Source: Hominisplanchenecus faecis
GTDB taxonomy: Bacteria; Bacillota; Clostridia; Lachnospirales; Lachnospiraceae
NCBI RefSeq assembly: GCF_020687205.1
Contig: NZ_JAJEQE010000031.1
Coordinates: forward strand, 1 to 37,363
Direction of reading: 5' to 3'
Length of the DNA: 37,363 nt
Part shown: in pieces, positions 8,312 through 17,906 of the stretch
How the letters are laid out: each line of letters starts with the position of its first letter
How positions within the stretch are numbered: the first letter of the stretch is position 1
The notes under the pieces: generated by a model
Databases searched by the model: none
Told to the model about the DNA's origin: nothing
What the model saw: only the letters and a program-made list of their open reading frames with translations
Position numbers and translations under genes: made by a program

Positions 8312-9604
8312 ATGGAACAGTATGTAATTAAAGGCGGCAATCCCCTGGTGGGCGAAGTTGAAATCGGCGGAGCGAAAAATGCGGCACTTGGTATTTTGGC
8401 AGCGGCGATTATGACAGATGAGACCGTGGTGATCGATAATCTTCCGGATGTCCAGGATATCAATGTCCTGCTCGAAGCGATCAGTGTGATCGGAGCCAGA
8501 GTTGACAGGATCAGCCGCCATAAAGTGGCTATCAATGGTTCTATGATCGGTCAGGTAAGTGTAGATTACGAGTTTATTAAGAAAATCAGAGCTTCCTACT
8601 ATCTGTTGGGAGCACTTCTTGGAAAATATAAAAGAGCAGAAGTACCGCTTCCGGGCGGATGCAACATCGGCAGCAGACCGATCGACCTGCATCTGAAAGG
8701 ATTCAAAGCACTGGGAGCGACAACGAGTATCCGAAACGGTTCCATCGTTGCAGAGGCAGAAAAGCTGAAAGGAACACATATTTATTTAGATATGGTTTCC
8801 GTAGGTGCGACGATCAACATCATGATGGCAGCATCTATGGCAGAGGGATACACGATCATCGAGAATTCAGCACGTGAGCCGCACGTTGTCGATGTGGCGA
8901 ACTTCCTGAACAGCATGGGTGCCAATATCAAAGGTGCCGGTACCGATGTGATCCGTATCCGCGGTGTTCAGAAGCTTCACAGGGCAGAGTATTCCATTAT
9001 TCCTGACCAGATCGAAGCCGGAACCTTTATGTTTGCAGCAGCAGCGACCAGAGGCGATGTCATGGTTAAAAATGTCATCCCGAAACATCTGGAAGCAACG
9101 ACAGCAAAGCTTGTCGAGATCGGCTGTGAGGTAGAAGAATTTGACGATGCTGTGCGTGTGGTAGCATCTAAACGTTTAAATAGCACAAACGTCAAAACAC
9201 TGCCGTATCCGGGGTATCCGACCGACATGCAGCCGCAGATCGTAGTTGCCCTGGCTCTGGCACACGGTACCAGTATCGTGACCGAGAGCATTTTTGAGAA
9301 TCGTTTCAAATATGTGGACGAGCTTACCAGAATGGGTGCGACGATTAAAGTAGAAGGCAATTCTGCTATTATCTATGGAACCGATGGGTTTACAGGAGCA
9401 AGAGTCAGCGCACCGGATCTGAGAGCCGGAGCAGCACTGGTGATCGCCGGACTGGCAGCAGAAGGTGTCACCGTTGTCGATGATATTGTTTATATTCAGC
9501 GTGGATATGAGTGTTTTGAAGACAAGCTCCGCAGCCTTGGTGCTGAGATTGAACGAGTTAGCACCGAAAAGGAAATTCAGAAATTCAAACTGAGAGTTGG
9601 TTGA
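8312..9604 (+). CDS. murA: UDP-N-acetylglucosamine 1-carboxyvinyltransferase
   Basis: First committed step of peptidoglycan synthesis: enolpyruvyl transfer from PEP to UDP-GlcNAc in the cytoplasm. 430 residues from the ATG at 8312, which follows TAGAGGTG; an upstream in-frame ATG at 8240 adds an unrelated tail. Signature features are GGAKNAALGILAA (residues 19-31, substrate-binding Lys-Asn), the catalytic cysteine C117 in PGGCNIGSRPIDLH, and the repeated alpha/beta inside-out barrel lobes. Having Cys and not Asp at this position is the fosfomycin-sensitive form. Firmicutes often have two paralogues (MurA and MurZ/MurA2); which one this is cannot be decided. Confidence 0.95.
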   Translation: MEQYVIKGGNPLVGEVEIGGAKNAALGILAAAIMTDETVVIDNLPDVQDINVLLEAISVIGARVDRISRHKVAINGSMIGQVSVDYEFIKKIRASYYLLGALLGKYKRAEVPLPGGCNIGSRPIDLHLKGFKALGATTSIRNGSIVAEAEKLKGTHIYLDMVSVGATINIMMAASMAEGYTIIENSAREPHVVDVANFLNSMGANIKGAGTDVIRIRGVQKLHRAEYSIIPDQIEAGTFMFAAAATRGDVMVKNVIPKHLEATTAKLVEIGCEVEEFDDAVRVVASKRLNSTNVKTLPYPGYPTDMQPQIVVALALAHGTSIVTESIFENRFKYVDELTRMGATIKVEGNSAIIYGTDGFTGARVSAPDLRAGAALVIAGLAAEGVTVVDDIVYIQRGYECFEDKLRSLGAEIERVSTEKEIQKFKLRVG

Positions 9605-9617
9605 AAATTAAATAGCT

Positions 9618-9716
9618 TCTCTTATTCAGAGTGATGGAGATACATAGGATCTGTGAAGTCACGGCAACCCCTTAAAGGAAGGTGCCAACCTGAGCGAGTA
9701 TTCGAACAATAAGAGG
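9618..9716 (+). ncRNA. SAM-I (S-box) riboswitch aptamer upstream of metK
   Basis: P1 pairs 9618-9626 with 9708-9716. Between them are the S-box conserved pieces: AGTGATGGAGA, GGATCTGTGAAGTCACGGCAACC (9649-9670 region), and AAGGTGCCAACCTGAGCGAG. SAM binding stabilises P1 and is expected to permit the downstream terminator, reducing metK expression. Position 200 bases before metK fits known S-box biology. Confidence 0.93.
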
Positions 9717-9736
9717 ATTGAACTTATCATTGGAAT

Positions 9737-9765
9737 AAGAGGTCCGCTTTTTGTGGATCTTTTTT
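9737..9765 (+). terminator. S-box expression-platform terminator
   Basis: Stem 9737-9747 with 9753-9763 (11 pairs, some G-U), loop T5, followed by T-rich sequence. It is the regulated terminator of the SAM riboswitch. Its 5' arm overlaps a second copy of the 9-base P1 3' strand (AATAAGAGG at 9708 and 9734). The following 150 bases to metK are A/T-rich leader with no further feature. Confidence 0.85.
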
Positions 9766-9915
9766 CGTTCTACAGAAAACCATTCTGTGGGATTATAAAA
9801 AGAAACCATGTAGTTTCATATTATCAGGAACTATAAAATTACCGATGTCAGAATCGTAAAAATTCCATACAGTTCAAAGGCATCATACATTCATTTATTA
9901 AAAAAGGAGAGACAA

Positions 9916-11103
9916 ATGGAGAAATTATTATTTACATCCGAGTCTGTAACAGAAGGACATCCGGACAAAATGTGCGACGCGATTTCTGATGCGATTCTGG
10001 ACGCACTGCTTGAGCAGGATCCGATGAGCCGTGTAGCATGCGAGACAGCAACAACAACCGGTTTGGTACTGGTTATGGGTGAGATCACCACAAAAGCATA
10101 CGTTGATATCCAGAAAATCGTAAGAGATACGATCCGTGAGATCGGATACACCAGAGGAAAATATGGCTTTGATGCTGATACCTGCGGTGTGATCACAGCA
10201 ATCGATGAGCAGTCCGGCGATATCGCTATGGGCGTAGACAAAGCACTGGAAGCAAAAGAACACAAGATGACCGATGATCAGATTGAGGCAATCGGTGCAG
10301 GTGACCAGGGTATGATGTTCGGTTTTGCAACAAACGAAACCGAAGAATACATGCCTTATCCGATCGCACTGGCACACAAACTGGCACGCCAGCTGACCAA
10401 GATCCGCAAAGATGGAACACTGCCTTACTTAAGACCGGACGGAAAAACTCAGGTTACCGTAGAATATGATGAAAACGGAAAACCGGCAAGACTGGATGCA
10501 GTTGTTCTGTCTACGCAGCATGATCCGGACGTAACACAGGAACAGATCCACGAAGATATCAAAAAACATGTATTTGATGCGATCCTGCCACAGGAACTGG
10601 TAGATGAGAACACCAAATTCTTTGTAAATCCGACCGGACGTTTCGTGATCGGCGGACCTCACGGAGACAGCGGACTGACCGGACGTAAGATCATCGTAGA
10701 CACCTACGGCGGATATGCACGTCACGGCGGCGGAGCATTCTCCGGAAAAGACTGCACAAAAGTAGACCGTTCTGCAGCTTATGCAGCACGTTACGCAGCA
10801 AAGAACATCGTAGCAGCAGGACTGGCAGACAAATGCGAGATCCAGCTCTCTTATGCGATCGGTGTGGCACAGCCGACTTCTGTTATGGTAGATACCTTCG
10901 GAACAGGCAAACTTTCTGACGAAAAGATCACAGAGATCGTTCGTGAGAACTTTGATTTAAGACCGGCCGGCATCATCAAAATGCTGGATCTGAGAAGACC
11001 GATCTACAAACAGACAGCAGCTTACGGACACTTTGGACGCAACGACCTGGATCTGCCATGGGAAAAACTGGACAAGGTGGATGCACTGAAAAAATATCTG
11101 TAA
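9916..11103 (+). CDS. metK: S-adenosylmethionine synthetase
   Basis: Makes SAM from methionine and ATP; cytoplasmic tetramer. 395 residues with the family signatures GHPDKMCD (N-terminal ATP/Mg site), [12 protein letters not shown] (about 117-128) and [27 protein letters not shown] (about 272-298). Ribosome site AAAGGAGA is 6 bases before the ATG. Expression is controlled by the S-box riboswitch directly upstream. Length and motifs are normal; nothing odd. Confidence 0.97.
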   Translation: MEKLLFTSESVTEGHPDKMCDAISDAILDALLEQDPMSRVACETATTTGLVLVMGEITTKAYVDIQKIVRDTIREIGYTRGKYGFDADTCGVITAIDEQSGDIAMGVDKALEAKEHKMTDDQIEAIGAGDQGMMFGFATNETEEYMPYPIALAHKLARQLTKIRKDGTLPYLRPDGKTQVTVEYDENGKPARLDAVVLSTQHDPDVTQEQIHEDIKKHVFDAILPQELVDENTKFFVNPTGRFVIGGPHGDSGLTGRKIIVDTYGGYARHGGGAFSGKDCTKVDRSAAYAARYAAKNIVAAGLADKCEIQLSYAIGVAQPTSVMVDTFGTGKLSDEKITEIVRENFDLRPAGIIKMLDLRRPIYKQTAAYGHFGRNDLDLPWEKLDKVDALKKYL

Positions 11104-11125
11104 TCTGACTGAGGCAGACAGAATT

Positions 11126-11914
11126 ATGTGTGGAGAAATGAAAACGGAAAACAGCAATCAGAAACAATGTATCAAAATGGTAGGGAATATAGGGATTCTG
11201 TATGAGGATCCCTATATTCTCGTATGTCGCAAACCGGCAGGAGTTCCGGTTCAGAGTGCAAATGCCAGAGTCAAAGATATGGTCAGCATTCTGAAACTGT
11301 ATCTGCTGGAAGAGTCCGGGAAAACGGGAGAGCCATATCTTGGAATTGTGCATCGCTTAGATCAGCCGGTCCAGGGCGTGATCGTATTTGCCAAGACAAA
11401 ACAGGCAGCAGCCAATTTAAGCAGTCAGATTGCAGACCGGAAGGGCAGCGGTCAGGTCGTGAAACGATATTGTGCAGTTGTGCGTAGAAATGCCGATATA
11501 TACAAAGAAACAGAAACAGAAACAGCAGCAGAATATCAGGAACTGACTGATTATCTTCAGAGAGACCGCAGAACAAACACTTCTTATATTGTGCCAAAGG
11601 GAACGAAAGGTGCAAAAGAAAGCAAACTGCGTTATGCGATCCTGGAAGAAACAGAGGATCTCAGCCTGGTAGATATTGAACTTCTGACCGGTCGGCATCA
11701 TCAGATCCGTGTACAGCTTTCCGGAGCGGGCATGCCGATTGCGGGTGATAAAAAATACGACGAAAAATCCGCAAAAACGACAGGAACACGCGAAAAAGAA
11801 ACTCCGGCACTCTGTGCTTACAGCTTAAGTTTCCTGCATCCGAAAACCGGAAAACAGATGGATTTCACCGTTCTTCCGGAAGGAGGAGCGTTTGAAAAAT
11901 TCCGCAAAGAATAG
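11126..11914 (+). CDS. RluA-family RNA pseudouridine synthase
   Basis: 262-residue protein converting uridine to pseudouridine in rRNA or tRNA. The catalytic motif is HRLDQPVQGVIVFAKT (residues about 75-90), with the catalytic Asp in HRLD; the usual T-S-G after HRLD reads V-Q-G here, a variant seen in a subset of RluA-like proteins. GRHHQIRVQL (residues about 192-201) is the second family motif. It has no S4 domain. Start at 11126 is uncertain: ATG codons at 11138 and 11177 are also in frame and none has an ideal ribosome site. Twenty-two bases after metK, but no common function is apparent. Confidence 0.85.
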   Translation: MCGEMKTENSNQKQCIKMVGNIGILYEDPYILVCRKPAGVPVQSANARVKDMVSILKLYLLEESGKTGEPYLGIVHRLDQPVQGVIVFAKTKQAAANLSSQIADRKGSGQVVKRYCAVVRRNADIYKETETETAAEYQELTDYLQRDRRTNTSYIVPKGTKGAKESKLRYAILEETEDLSLVDIELLTGRHHQIRVQLSGAGMPIAGDKKYDEKSAKTTGTREKETPALCAYSLSFLHPKTGKQMDFTVLPEGGAFEKFRKE

Positions 11915-11942
11915 CAATATCCGGTAAAAACAGGATAACAGA

Positions 11943-13043
11943 ATGAAAAAGATTATGTCGTACATACTAAATCCGATAAAAGCGGATAAGGAAGGTGCGG
12001 CGAAGATGAATACAAAAATCAGAAAAGCAATCGGAATTGTGGGAATCATAATGGCGGTATATATCATTTTTAAATATATATTCGTCTATGTGGCCCCATT
12101 TCTGGTGGCTTTTTTGATTGTAAGGATTTTAAATCCGGCTGCCATCCGTCTGCAAAAATATCCGTGTTTTCGGAAAGTAGGAAAAGGGAGTCTTTTGTTC
12201 TGCATGATGAGCCTGATCCTTGGAATAACAGGCGTATGCATGTGGTTCCTCGGTGTGCGGCTGTTTGCACAGATTCGCAGCATTTTTCTGCATATTGATC
12301 AGTACGAGGCAAAGATGGAAGCGATGATCGAAGGATGCTGTGTGCTGCTCAATCAGAAATTCGGGATAAAAAGCGAAGCAGTCAGGGAGGTTGTTTATCA
12401 GAACATTGAAAAAATGTCGGAAAAAATACAGGCAGTCAATATCACGCAGGTTTTTCGATATTCCGTGCGGTATGCGGTCGTTGCCGCAGAATGGTTCAGT
12501 GTGCTCTTTGTGATCTTTGTGGCTGTCCTGCTGATCATCAAAGATTATGATGAAATCTGTCAGAAATTGCAGAAATACAGCACGTTTCGTCATCTGGTGC
12601 GGATTGGAGAACGTCTGTGGCAGATGGCGGGTCTGTGGCTTCGGGCACAGCTTCTGATCATGGCGGCAGTGATGGCAGAGTGCGTGGCAGGTCTGTGGGT
12701 TTTGCAGAATTCCTATGCCCTGCTGGTCGGGATCCTGATTGGTTTTCTGGATGCACTTCCGTTTATCGGGACAGGGACGATCCTGCTTCCGTGGGCGGCA
12801 CTGGAACTGTTTCGCGGGGACTTCTTTCATGCCGCAGCTTACCTGACTTTCTTTCTCATTACCAACAGCACGCGGGATTTCCTGGAGCCACGGCTTTTAG
12901 GGGAAAAGCTGGGCGTATATCCCATTGTTATCGCAGTTGTAGTATATGTGGGGATCTGCATCTTCGGACCGGCGGGAGTTTTGCTTGGTCCGCTGATGCT
13001 GCTTGTTATCAGAGAGGTGGTCAGGGAATGGCTGGAAGCGTAA
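11943..13043 (+). CDS. AI-2E/YtvI-type membrane permease
   Basis: 366 residues with about seven to eight hydrophobic segments and the family's central amphipathic region, followed by the characteristic FLDALPFIGTGTILLPWAALEL and a C-terminal VYVGICIFGPAGVLLGPLMLLVIREV. The family (AI-2E transporter, UPF0118; includes TqsA and the sporulation protein YtvI) has diverse, mostly unproven substrates, including sodium or small molecules. No quorum-sensing gene is nearby, so the AI-2 label should not be taken as function. Start 11943 is the longest; an ATG at 12006 with AAGGAAGG upstream is a good alternative and would place the first membrane segment nearer the N-terminus. Confidence 0.8.
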   Translation: MKKIMSYILNPIKADKEGAAKMNTKIRKAIGIVGIIMAVYIIFKYIFVYVAPFLVAFLIVRILNPAAIRLQKYPCFRKVGKGSLLFCMMSLILGITGVCMWFLGVRLFAQIRSIFLHIDQYEAKMEAMIEGCCVLLNQKFGIKSEAVREVVYQNIEKMSEKIQAVNITQVFRYSVRYAVVAAEWFSVLFVIFVAVLLIIKDYDEICQKLQKYSTFRHLVRIGERLWQMAGLWLRAQLLIMAAVMAECVAGLWVLQNSYALLVGILIGFLDALPFIGTGTILLPWAALELFRGDFFHAAAYLTFFLITNSTRDFLEPRLLGEKLGVYPIVIAVVVYVGICIFGPAGVLLGPLMLLVIREVVREWLEA

Positions 13044-13116
13044 AAAAACCTTTTCTATTTCCAGAAAAAATGGTATGATAGGATTTGATAGTAACTGAGG
13101 GTTTGGAGAAGATGCA

Positions 13117-15168
13117 ATGAATAAGAAAAAGAAGGTAAGGCACAGCGGAAAATTAAAATCCTATATGCAGTGGCCGGCAGTCGTGGCGGTTTTACTTGTG
13201 ATGCTGGATATCCTGGTTTTTGCGATCGATGTGAAAGCAGGATTTCTGGTATTTTGTTTTACTGCCGTTTATTGGGTTCTGATGTCTGTTCTGATGCTGC
13301 GTTACCGTCCGTTTGTTCTCCGTGAGATGATTGCGTTTGCATCCCAGTATTCCCAGATCCAGAAAGGGATGCTGAAAAATTTTTCCATTCCGTATGCGGT
13401 ACTCGATACGGATGGAAGAGTACTCTGGATGAATGATGCATTCTGTGATGTGACAGGAAAGGATTCCAGGTATCGGAAAAATATTTCAAACCTGTTTCCG
13501 GAGATTGATGCGTCTGCACTTCCGTGCAAAAAGGAAGAAACAGATGTGCAGATTTTTTATAATGAAAACGATTATCAGGCACATCTGCAGAAGCTTTCAA
13601 TGGGAGATCTCAACGAGGAAGTATCGATTGTGGATATTCCGCAGGAAGGGAATTATCTGATCGCACTGTATCTGTTTGACAATACGGAGCTGAATTATTA
13701 CATCCGTCAGAATCAGGAACAGAAAATGGTTGCCGGACTGATTTACCTGGACAATTACGATGAAGTGCTTGAGAGTGTGGAGGAGGTAAGACGTTCCCTT
13801 CTGCTTGCCCTGATCGACCGTAAGATCAGCAAATATGTGGCGAATTTGGACGGTATCACAAAAAAACTTGAGAAGGACAAGTATTTTGTAGTTCTGAAAT
13901 ATAAGTCACTGGAAGAACTGGAAGCAAACCGTTTTTCCCTTCTGGAAGAGGTAAAGACGGTCAACATCGGAAACGAAATGAAGGTCACTTTAAGTATCGG
14001 TATCGGAGTGAACGGCAGTACTTATGCACAGAATTATGAGTTTTCAAGAATTGCCATTGAGCTTGCTCTTGGACGCGGCGGTGATCAGGCAGTCGTAAAA
14101 GATAACGATAAAATTTCTTACTACGGCGGCAAATCCCAGCAGATGGAAAAGAGCACGCGTGTAAAAGCAAGAGTAAAGGCACATGCACTTCGCGAATTTA
14201 TCGGAAGCCACGAAGATGTGGTCATCATGGGACACAAGATCACGGATATCGATTCTTTCGGAGCAGCCGTCGGCGTATGGCGTGCGGCAAGGATTCTTGA
14301 CAAAAAAGCCCATATTGTGCTCGGAGATATCAATGGATCGATCCGTCAGTGGGTGAATCTGTTCCTAAATGACAAAGAATATCCGGAAGATATGTTTGTG
14401 ACACATGAGCAGGCGAGAAAGATCGTGGATCACGACACTGTTGTGGTGGTTGTTGACACGAACCGTCCAAGCATGACAGAGTGTTCCGAGATCCTGAATC
14501 AGACCAGGACGATCGTTGTGCTTGACCATCACCGCCAGAGCAGCGAAGTGATCAAAAATGCGGTTCTGTCCTATATCGAGCCGTATGCATCATCCGCATG
14601 TGAGATGATTGCAGAGATTTTGCAGTACTTTGCAGATGATATCCGTCTGAAAGGAAAAGAAGCAGACTGTATTTATGCAGGTATTATTATTGATACCAAT
14701 AATTTTATGGCGAAAACAGGGGTCCGCACCTTTGAAGCGGCAGCATTCTTACGCAGATGTGGAGCAGATGTGACGCGTGTCCGCAAGATGTTCCGGAATG
14801 ACATGAGTTCCTATAAGGCGAGAGCAGAAGCGGTTCGCCACGCAGAAGTATTTGAGCAGTATTATGCGATCAGCTGCTGTCCGAGCGAGGATCTGGAAAG
14901 CCCGACTGTAGTCGGTGCTCAGGCCGCAAATGAACTGCTGAACATTGTCGGTATCAAGGCTTCTTTTGTATTGACAGAATACAAAGAGCGTATTTATATC
15001 AGTGCACGAGCCATCGATGAGGTCAATGTGCAGATCATTATGGAGCGTCTCGGCGGAGGCGGTCATCTGAATATCGCCGGGGCACAGCTGGACGGAGTGA
15101 CACTTGAAGAAGCAAAAGATAAGCTGAAAAGTACGATAAGAACGATGATAGAAGAAGGAGCGATTTAA
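13117..15168 (+). CDS. gdpP: Cyclic-di-AMP phosphodiesterase GdpP
   Basis: 683-residue membrane protein that hydrolyses c-di-AMP to pApA, controlling potassium/osmotic and cell-wall homeostasis. Domains in order: two membrane segments (about 19-39 and 43-62), PAS-like domain (about 85-130), degenerate GGDEF (about 205-340; the GGDEF loop is missing), DHH phosphodiesterase domain from about 365 with GHKITDIDSFGAA, VVVVDTNRP and VVLDHHRQ metal-binding motifs, and DHHA1 ending in GGGGHLNIAGAQL. All expected metal ligands appear present. Ribosome site TTTGGAGAAG. The stop is immediately followed by rplI, the classical gdpP-rplI-dnaB order. Confidence 0.95.
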   Translation: MNKKKKVRHSGKLKSYMQWPAVVAVLLVMLDILVFAIDVKAGFLVFCFTAVYWVLMSVLMLRYRPFVLREMIAFASQYSQIQKGMLKNFSIPYAVLDTDGRVLWMNDAFCDVTGKDSRYRKNISNLFPEIDASALPCKKEETDVQIFYNENDYQAHLQKLSMGDLNEEVSIVDIPQEGNYLIALYLFDNTELNYYIRQNQEQKMVAGLIYLDNYDEVLESVEEVRRSLLLALIDRKISKYVANLDGITKKLEKDKYFVVLKYKSLEELEANRFSLLEEVKTVNIGNEMKVTLSIGIGVNGSTYAQNYEFSRIAIELALGRGGDQAVVKDNDKISYYGGKSQQMEKSTRVKARVKAHALREFIGSHEDVVIMGHKITDIDSFGAAVGVWRAARILDKKAHIVLGDINGSIRQWVNLFLNDKEYPEDMFVTHEQARKIVDHDTVVVVVDTNRPSMTECSEILNQTRTIVVLDHHRQSSEVIKNAVLSYIEPYASSACEMIAEILQYFADDIRLKGKEADCIYAGIIIDTNNFMAKTGVRTFEAAAFLRRCGADVTRVRKMFRNDMSSYKARAEAVRHAEVFEQYYAISCCPSEDLESPTVVGAQAANELLNIVGIKASFVLTEYKERIYISARAIDEVNVQIIMERLGGGGHLNIAGAQLDGVTLEEAKDKLKSTIRTMIEEGAI

Positions 15169-15615
15169 ATGAAAGTTATTCTTGTAGAAGATGTAAAAGC
15201 ACTTGGAAAAAAAGGTGAAATGGTAAATGTAAGCGATGGATATGCAAGAAATATGCTGTTCCCGAAAAAACTTGCACTGGAAGCAAGTGCAAAGAACATC
15301 AATGATCTGAAACTGAAAAAAGCACACGATGAAAAAGTTGCAAAAGAACAGCTGGCAGACGCAAGAGCATTTGCAGAAGAACTGGCAAAGGCACAGGTAA
15401 AAGTTTCTGTAAAAGTAGGCGAAGGCGGAAAAGTATTCGGTTCTGTTTCCAGCAAAGAAATTGCAGAAGCTGCAAAAGCACAGCTTGGATATGATATCGA
15501 TAAGAAGAAGATCCAGATGAAAGATCCGATCAAGGCAGTCGGCACAACAAGCGTTGCGATTAAGCTGCATCCGAAGGTAACAGCAGAGCTGAAAGTCGTA
15601 GTAGAAGGTATTTAA
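15169..15615 (+). CDS. rplI: 50S ribosomal protein L9
   Basis: 148 residues, normal for L9. The N-terminal 23S-binding domain MKVILVEDVKALGKKGEMVNVSDGYARN and the MLFPKKLA sequence are textbook. A long central helix (residues about 41-75) links to the C-terminal domain. Starts with the base right after the gdpP stop, so it is translationally coupled, and lies 14 bases before dnaB. Confidence 0.97.
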   Translation: MKVILVEDVKALGKKGEMVNVSDGYARNMLFPKKLALEASAKNINDLKLKKAHDEKVAKEQLADARAFAEELAKAQVKVSVKVGEGGKVFGSVSSKEIAEAAKAQLGYDIDKKKIQMKDPIKAVGTTSVAIKLHPKVTAELKVVVEGI

Positions 15616-15629
15616 CAGGGGGCATAAAA

Positions 15630-16958
15630 ATGGAAGAAGCACTGATCAAGCGGGTATTGCCCCACAGTGTTGAGGCAGAGCAGTCTGTAATCGGTGCTAT
15701 GCTCATGGATCAGGAAGCCATTATCAAAGCCTCCGAGATCATAAGCGGAGACGATTTCTATCAGCATCAGTACGGCATTGTTTTTGATGCGATCGTAGAG
15801 CTTTATAATGACGGCAAACCGGTAGATCTGATCACGCTGCAGAATCTTCTGCGTGAAAAAGACGTACCGCCTGAGATCAGCAGTCTGGAGTTTGTCAAAG
15901 ATCTGCTGACTTCTGCACTGACCTCCACAAATGCAGATGCCTATGCACAGATTGTACATGAAAAGGCAGTTCTGCGAAAACTGATCAAAGTCAATGAACA
16001 GATCGCAAATGACTGCTACAGCGAAAAAGAAAAACTGGAAGATATTCTGGAATCAGCAGAAAAGCGGATTTTTGATATTGTTCAAAAACGAAATTCCGGA
16101 GACTTTGTGCCGATCAAAGATGTCGTGTTGCGGGCACTCGACCGGATTGAAGCGGCATCGAGAAACAAAGGAAGCGTGACCGGAATCCCGACCGGATTTA
16201 TTGATCTGGATTACAAGACAACCGGTATGCAGCCTTCCGACCTGGTACTGATCGCAGCTCGTCCTTCCATGGGAAAGACCGCATTTGTACTGAACATAGC
16301 CCAGTATATGGCATTTAAGAAAAATTATACGGCAGCGATCTTCAGTTTGGAAATGTCAAAAGAACAGCTGGTTAACCGACTGTTCGCACTCGAATCACAG
16401 GTAGATTCACAGCAGCTTCGTACCGGAAATCTGAGCGATGATGACTGGGCGAAACTGATCGAAGGAGCCGGGATCGTTGGACGTTCCAACCTGATCATCG
16501 ATGACACGCCTGGTATTTCCGTTGCGGAGCTTCGCTCCAAATGCCGCAAATACAAAGCAGAAAAAGGTCTGGATGTCATCATGATCGACTACCTGCAGCT
16601 GATGACAGGAAGCAAACGTGCAGATTCCAGACAGCAGGAAATTTCCGATATTTCGAGATCCTTAAAAGAAATTGCCAGAGAGCTTCAGGTTCCGGTGCTT
16701 GCACTTTCTCAGCTGAGCCGTGCGGTAGAGCAGAGACCGGATCACAGACCGATGCTTTCCGACCTGCGAGAGTCCGGTGCGATCGAGCAGGATGCCGACG
16801 TTGTAATGTTCCTTTATCGAGATGATTATTACAATAAAGATTCCGAGAAAAAGAATATTGCAGAAGTCATCATAGCCAAACAGCGTAATGGTCCGATCGG
16901 TACGGTAGAGCTTGCATGGCTGCCAAACCTTACCAAATTTGCAAACTTAAAAAAATAA
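15630..16958 (+). CDS. dnaB: Replicative DNA helicase DnaB
   Basis: Hexameric 5'-3' helicase of the replisome. N-terminal domain (residues 1-105, begins LPHSVEAEQSVIGAML), linker, then RecA-like motor: Walker A ARPSMGKT at 210-217, FSLEMS, Walker B VIMIDYLQLM, and the arginine-finger region ALSQLSRAVEQRPDHRPMLSDLRESGAIEQDAD. No intein. 442 residues, ribosome site CAGGGGG. Last gene of the gdpP operon. Confidence 0.97.
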   Translation: MEEALIKRVLPHSVEAEQSVIGAMLMDQEAIIKASEIISGDDFYQHQYGIVFDAIVELYNDGKPVDLITLQNLLREKDVPPEISSLEFVKDLLTSALTSTNADAYAQIVHEKAVLRKLIKVNEQIANDCYSEKEKLEDILESAEKRIFDIVQKRNSGDFVPIKDVVLRALDRIEAASRNKGSVTGIPTGFIDLDYKTTGMQPSDLVLIAARPSMGKTAFVLNIAQYMAFKKNYTAAIFSLEMSKEQLVNRLFALESQVDSQQLRTGNLSDDDWAKLIEGAGIVGRSNLIIDDTPGISVAELRSKCRKYKAEKGLDVIMIDYLQLMTGSKRADSRQQEISDISRSLKEIARELQVPVLALSQLSRAVEQRPDHRPMLSDLRESGAIEQDADVVMFLYRDDYYNKDSEKKNIAEVIIAKQRNGPIGTVELAWLPNLTKFANLKK

Positions 16959-16978
16959 CGCCGGGAGTTTCCGGGATG

Positions 16979-17012
16979 AAAAAGATGTCGCTTTTTGCGA
17001 TATCTTTTTTGC
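16979..17012 (+). terminator. Terminator of the gdpP-rplI-dnaB operon
   Basis: Thirteen-pair stem 16979-16991 with 16997-17009, loop T5, T-rich tail. It is 20 bases after the dnaB stop. Confidence 0.85.
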
Positions 17013-17042
17013 GTTTTTGAGAAAGAAATATGTTACAATCAT

Positions 17043-17111
17043 ATGAGAATGCCAGGGTACAAATTCGTTGGCATTCTCATGTAAATATGCCAGGGTCAAA
17101 CTCGCAGGCAT
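17043..17111. repeat. Double palindrome with GATGCCAGGGTC-type repeats
   Basis: A perfect 12-base inverted repeat (ATGAGAATGCCA at 17043-17054, complement at 17069-17080, 14-base loop) is followed directly by ATGCC/GGCAT (17087-17091/17107-17111) enclosing AGGGTCAAA. Both contain the TGCCAGGGT core found in other intergenic sites of this window. It lies between the dnaB terminator and the MerR-type gene; the rest of that gap (17112-17233) shows nothing further. Confidence 0.7.
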
Positions 17112-17233
17112 CAAAAAGGGACAACGTCCAAAAACATAAGTAATGATTCAATACAGATGGAAGCAGTTGCTTTAACTAGTTTTGCATTGTAATTGCGAAA
17201 GTATTGAACGGTTACAATATTGGGAGGTAGAGG

Positions 17234-17896
17234 ATGAGCGAGATCAGATACATGATTTCCGATGCCGCCAGACAGGCAGGGGTGGAGGCACATGTACTTC
17301 GAAGCTGGGAAGAAGAGCTGGACATCAAAGTGGGCAGAACGGAACTTGGACATCGCTACTATACCGATAAAACGATCTATATCATGAAGAAAGTCAAAGA
17401 ACTGCGGGACAAAGGATTTCAGCTCAAAGCGATCAAAGTGCTGATTCCGGAAATACAGAAAAAAGCAGAAGAAATAACGGAAATCGCAGAAGAGAAAAAT
17501 GCAGTAATGAAAGACACAGCAACAAAAACTGAAAAAGCAGAACATACAGAAAAAACAGATTCGGATGCGAATTTAAAAGACAGCACACAGGAAGTCCCGA
17601 AACCACAGACCATACTTCCGTTTGTAGATTCACTGGACAACCTGGAAAAATTTCAGGACATTGTCGGTGATATCATGAAACGTGCTCTTCAGGAAAATAA
17701 TGTGGAGCTGGAAAATCGGATTGCAGACAGTGTTTTAAAAGAAATGGAGATCCTGATGAAGATCCAGGAAAAAAGAGAGGAAGAACGTTACCGAAATCTG
17801 GATGAAACCATTCGCTCCTTTCAGCATAACCGGCAGATGGTGGCAGCGACAAGAGAGAAGGAGAGCCATAAAAAATGGTTTCGGATTTTTAAATAA
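17234..17896 (+). CDS. MerR-type helix-turn-helix protein with coiled-coil tail
   Basis: 220 residues. The N-terminal 70 residues are a MerR-like winged helix (ISDAARQAGVEAHVLRSWEEEL, then GHRYYTDKTIYIMKKVKELRDKGFQLKAIK). The rest is not an effector domain of classical MerR: it has a Lys/Glu/Thr-rich linker (about 80-118), then a helical region (residues 130-200) and a basic end KKWFRIFK that could contact membrane or DNA. This layout recalls RacA/DUF3967-type proteins of spore formers, which is a guess. Good GGGAGGTAGAGG ribosome site. Confidence 0.75.
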   Translation: MSEIRYMISDAARQAGVEAHVLRSWEEELDIKVGRTELGHRYYTDKTIYIMKKVKELRDKGFQLKAIKVLIPEIQKKAEEITEIAEEKNAVMKDTATKTEKAEHTEKTDSDANLKDSTQEVPKPQTILPFVDSLDNLEKFQDIVGDIMKRALQENNVELENRIADSVLKEMEILMKIQEKREEERYRNLDETIRSFQHNRQMVAATREKESHKKWFRIFK

Positions 17897-17906
17897 AAAG
17901 AAAATA

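Noticed and set aside
14749-15642. Minus-strand open frame of 297 codons opposite gdpP/rplI
   Set aside because: Cys/Phe-rich shadow of well-supported genes; no ribosome site or family pattern.
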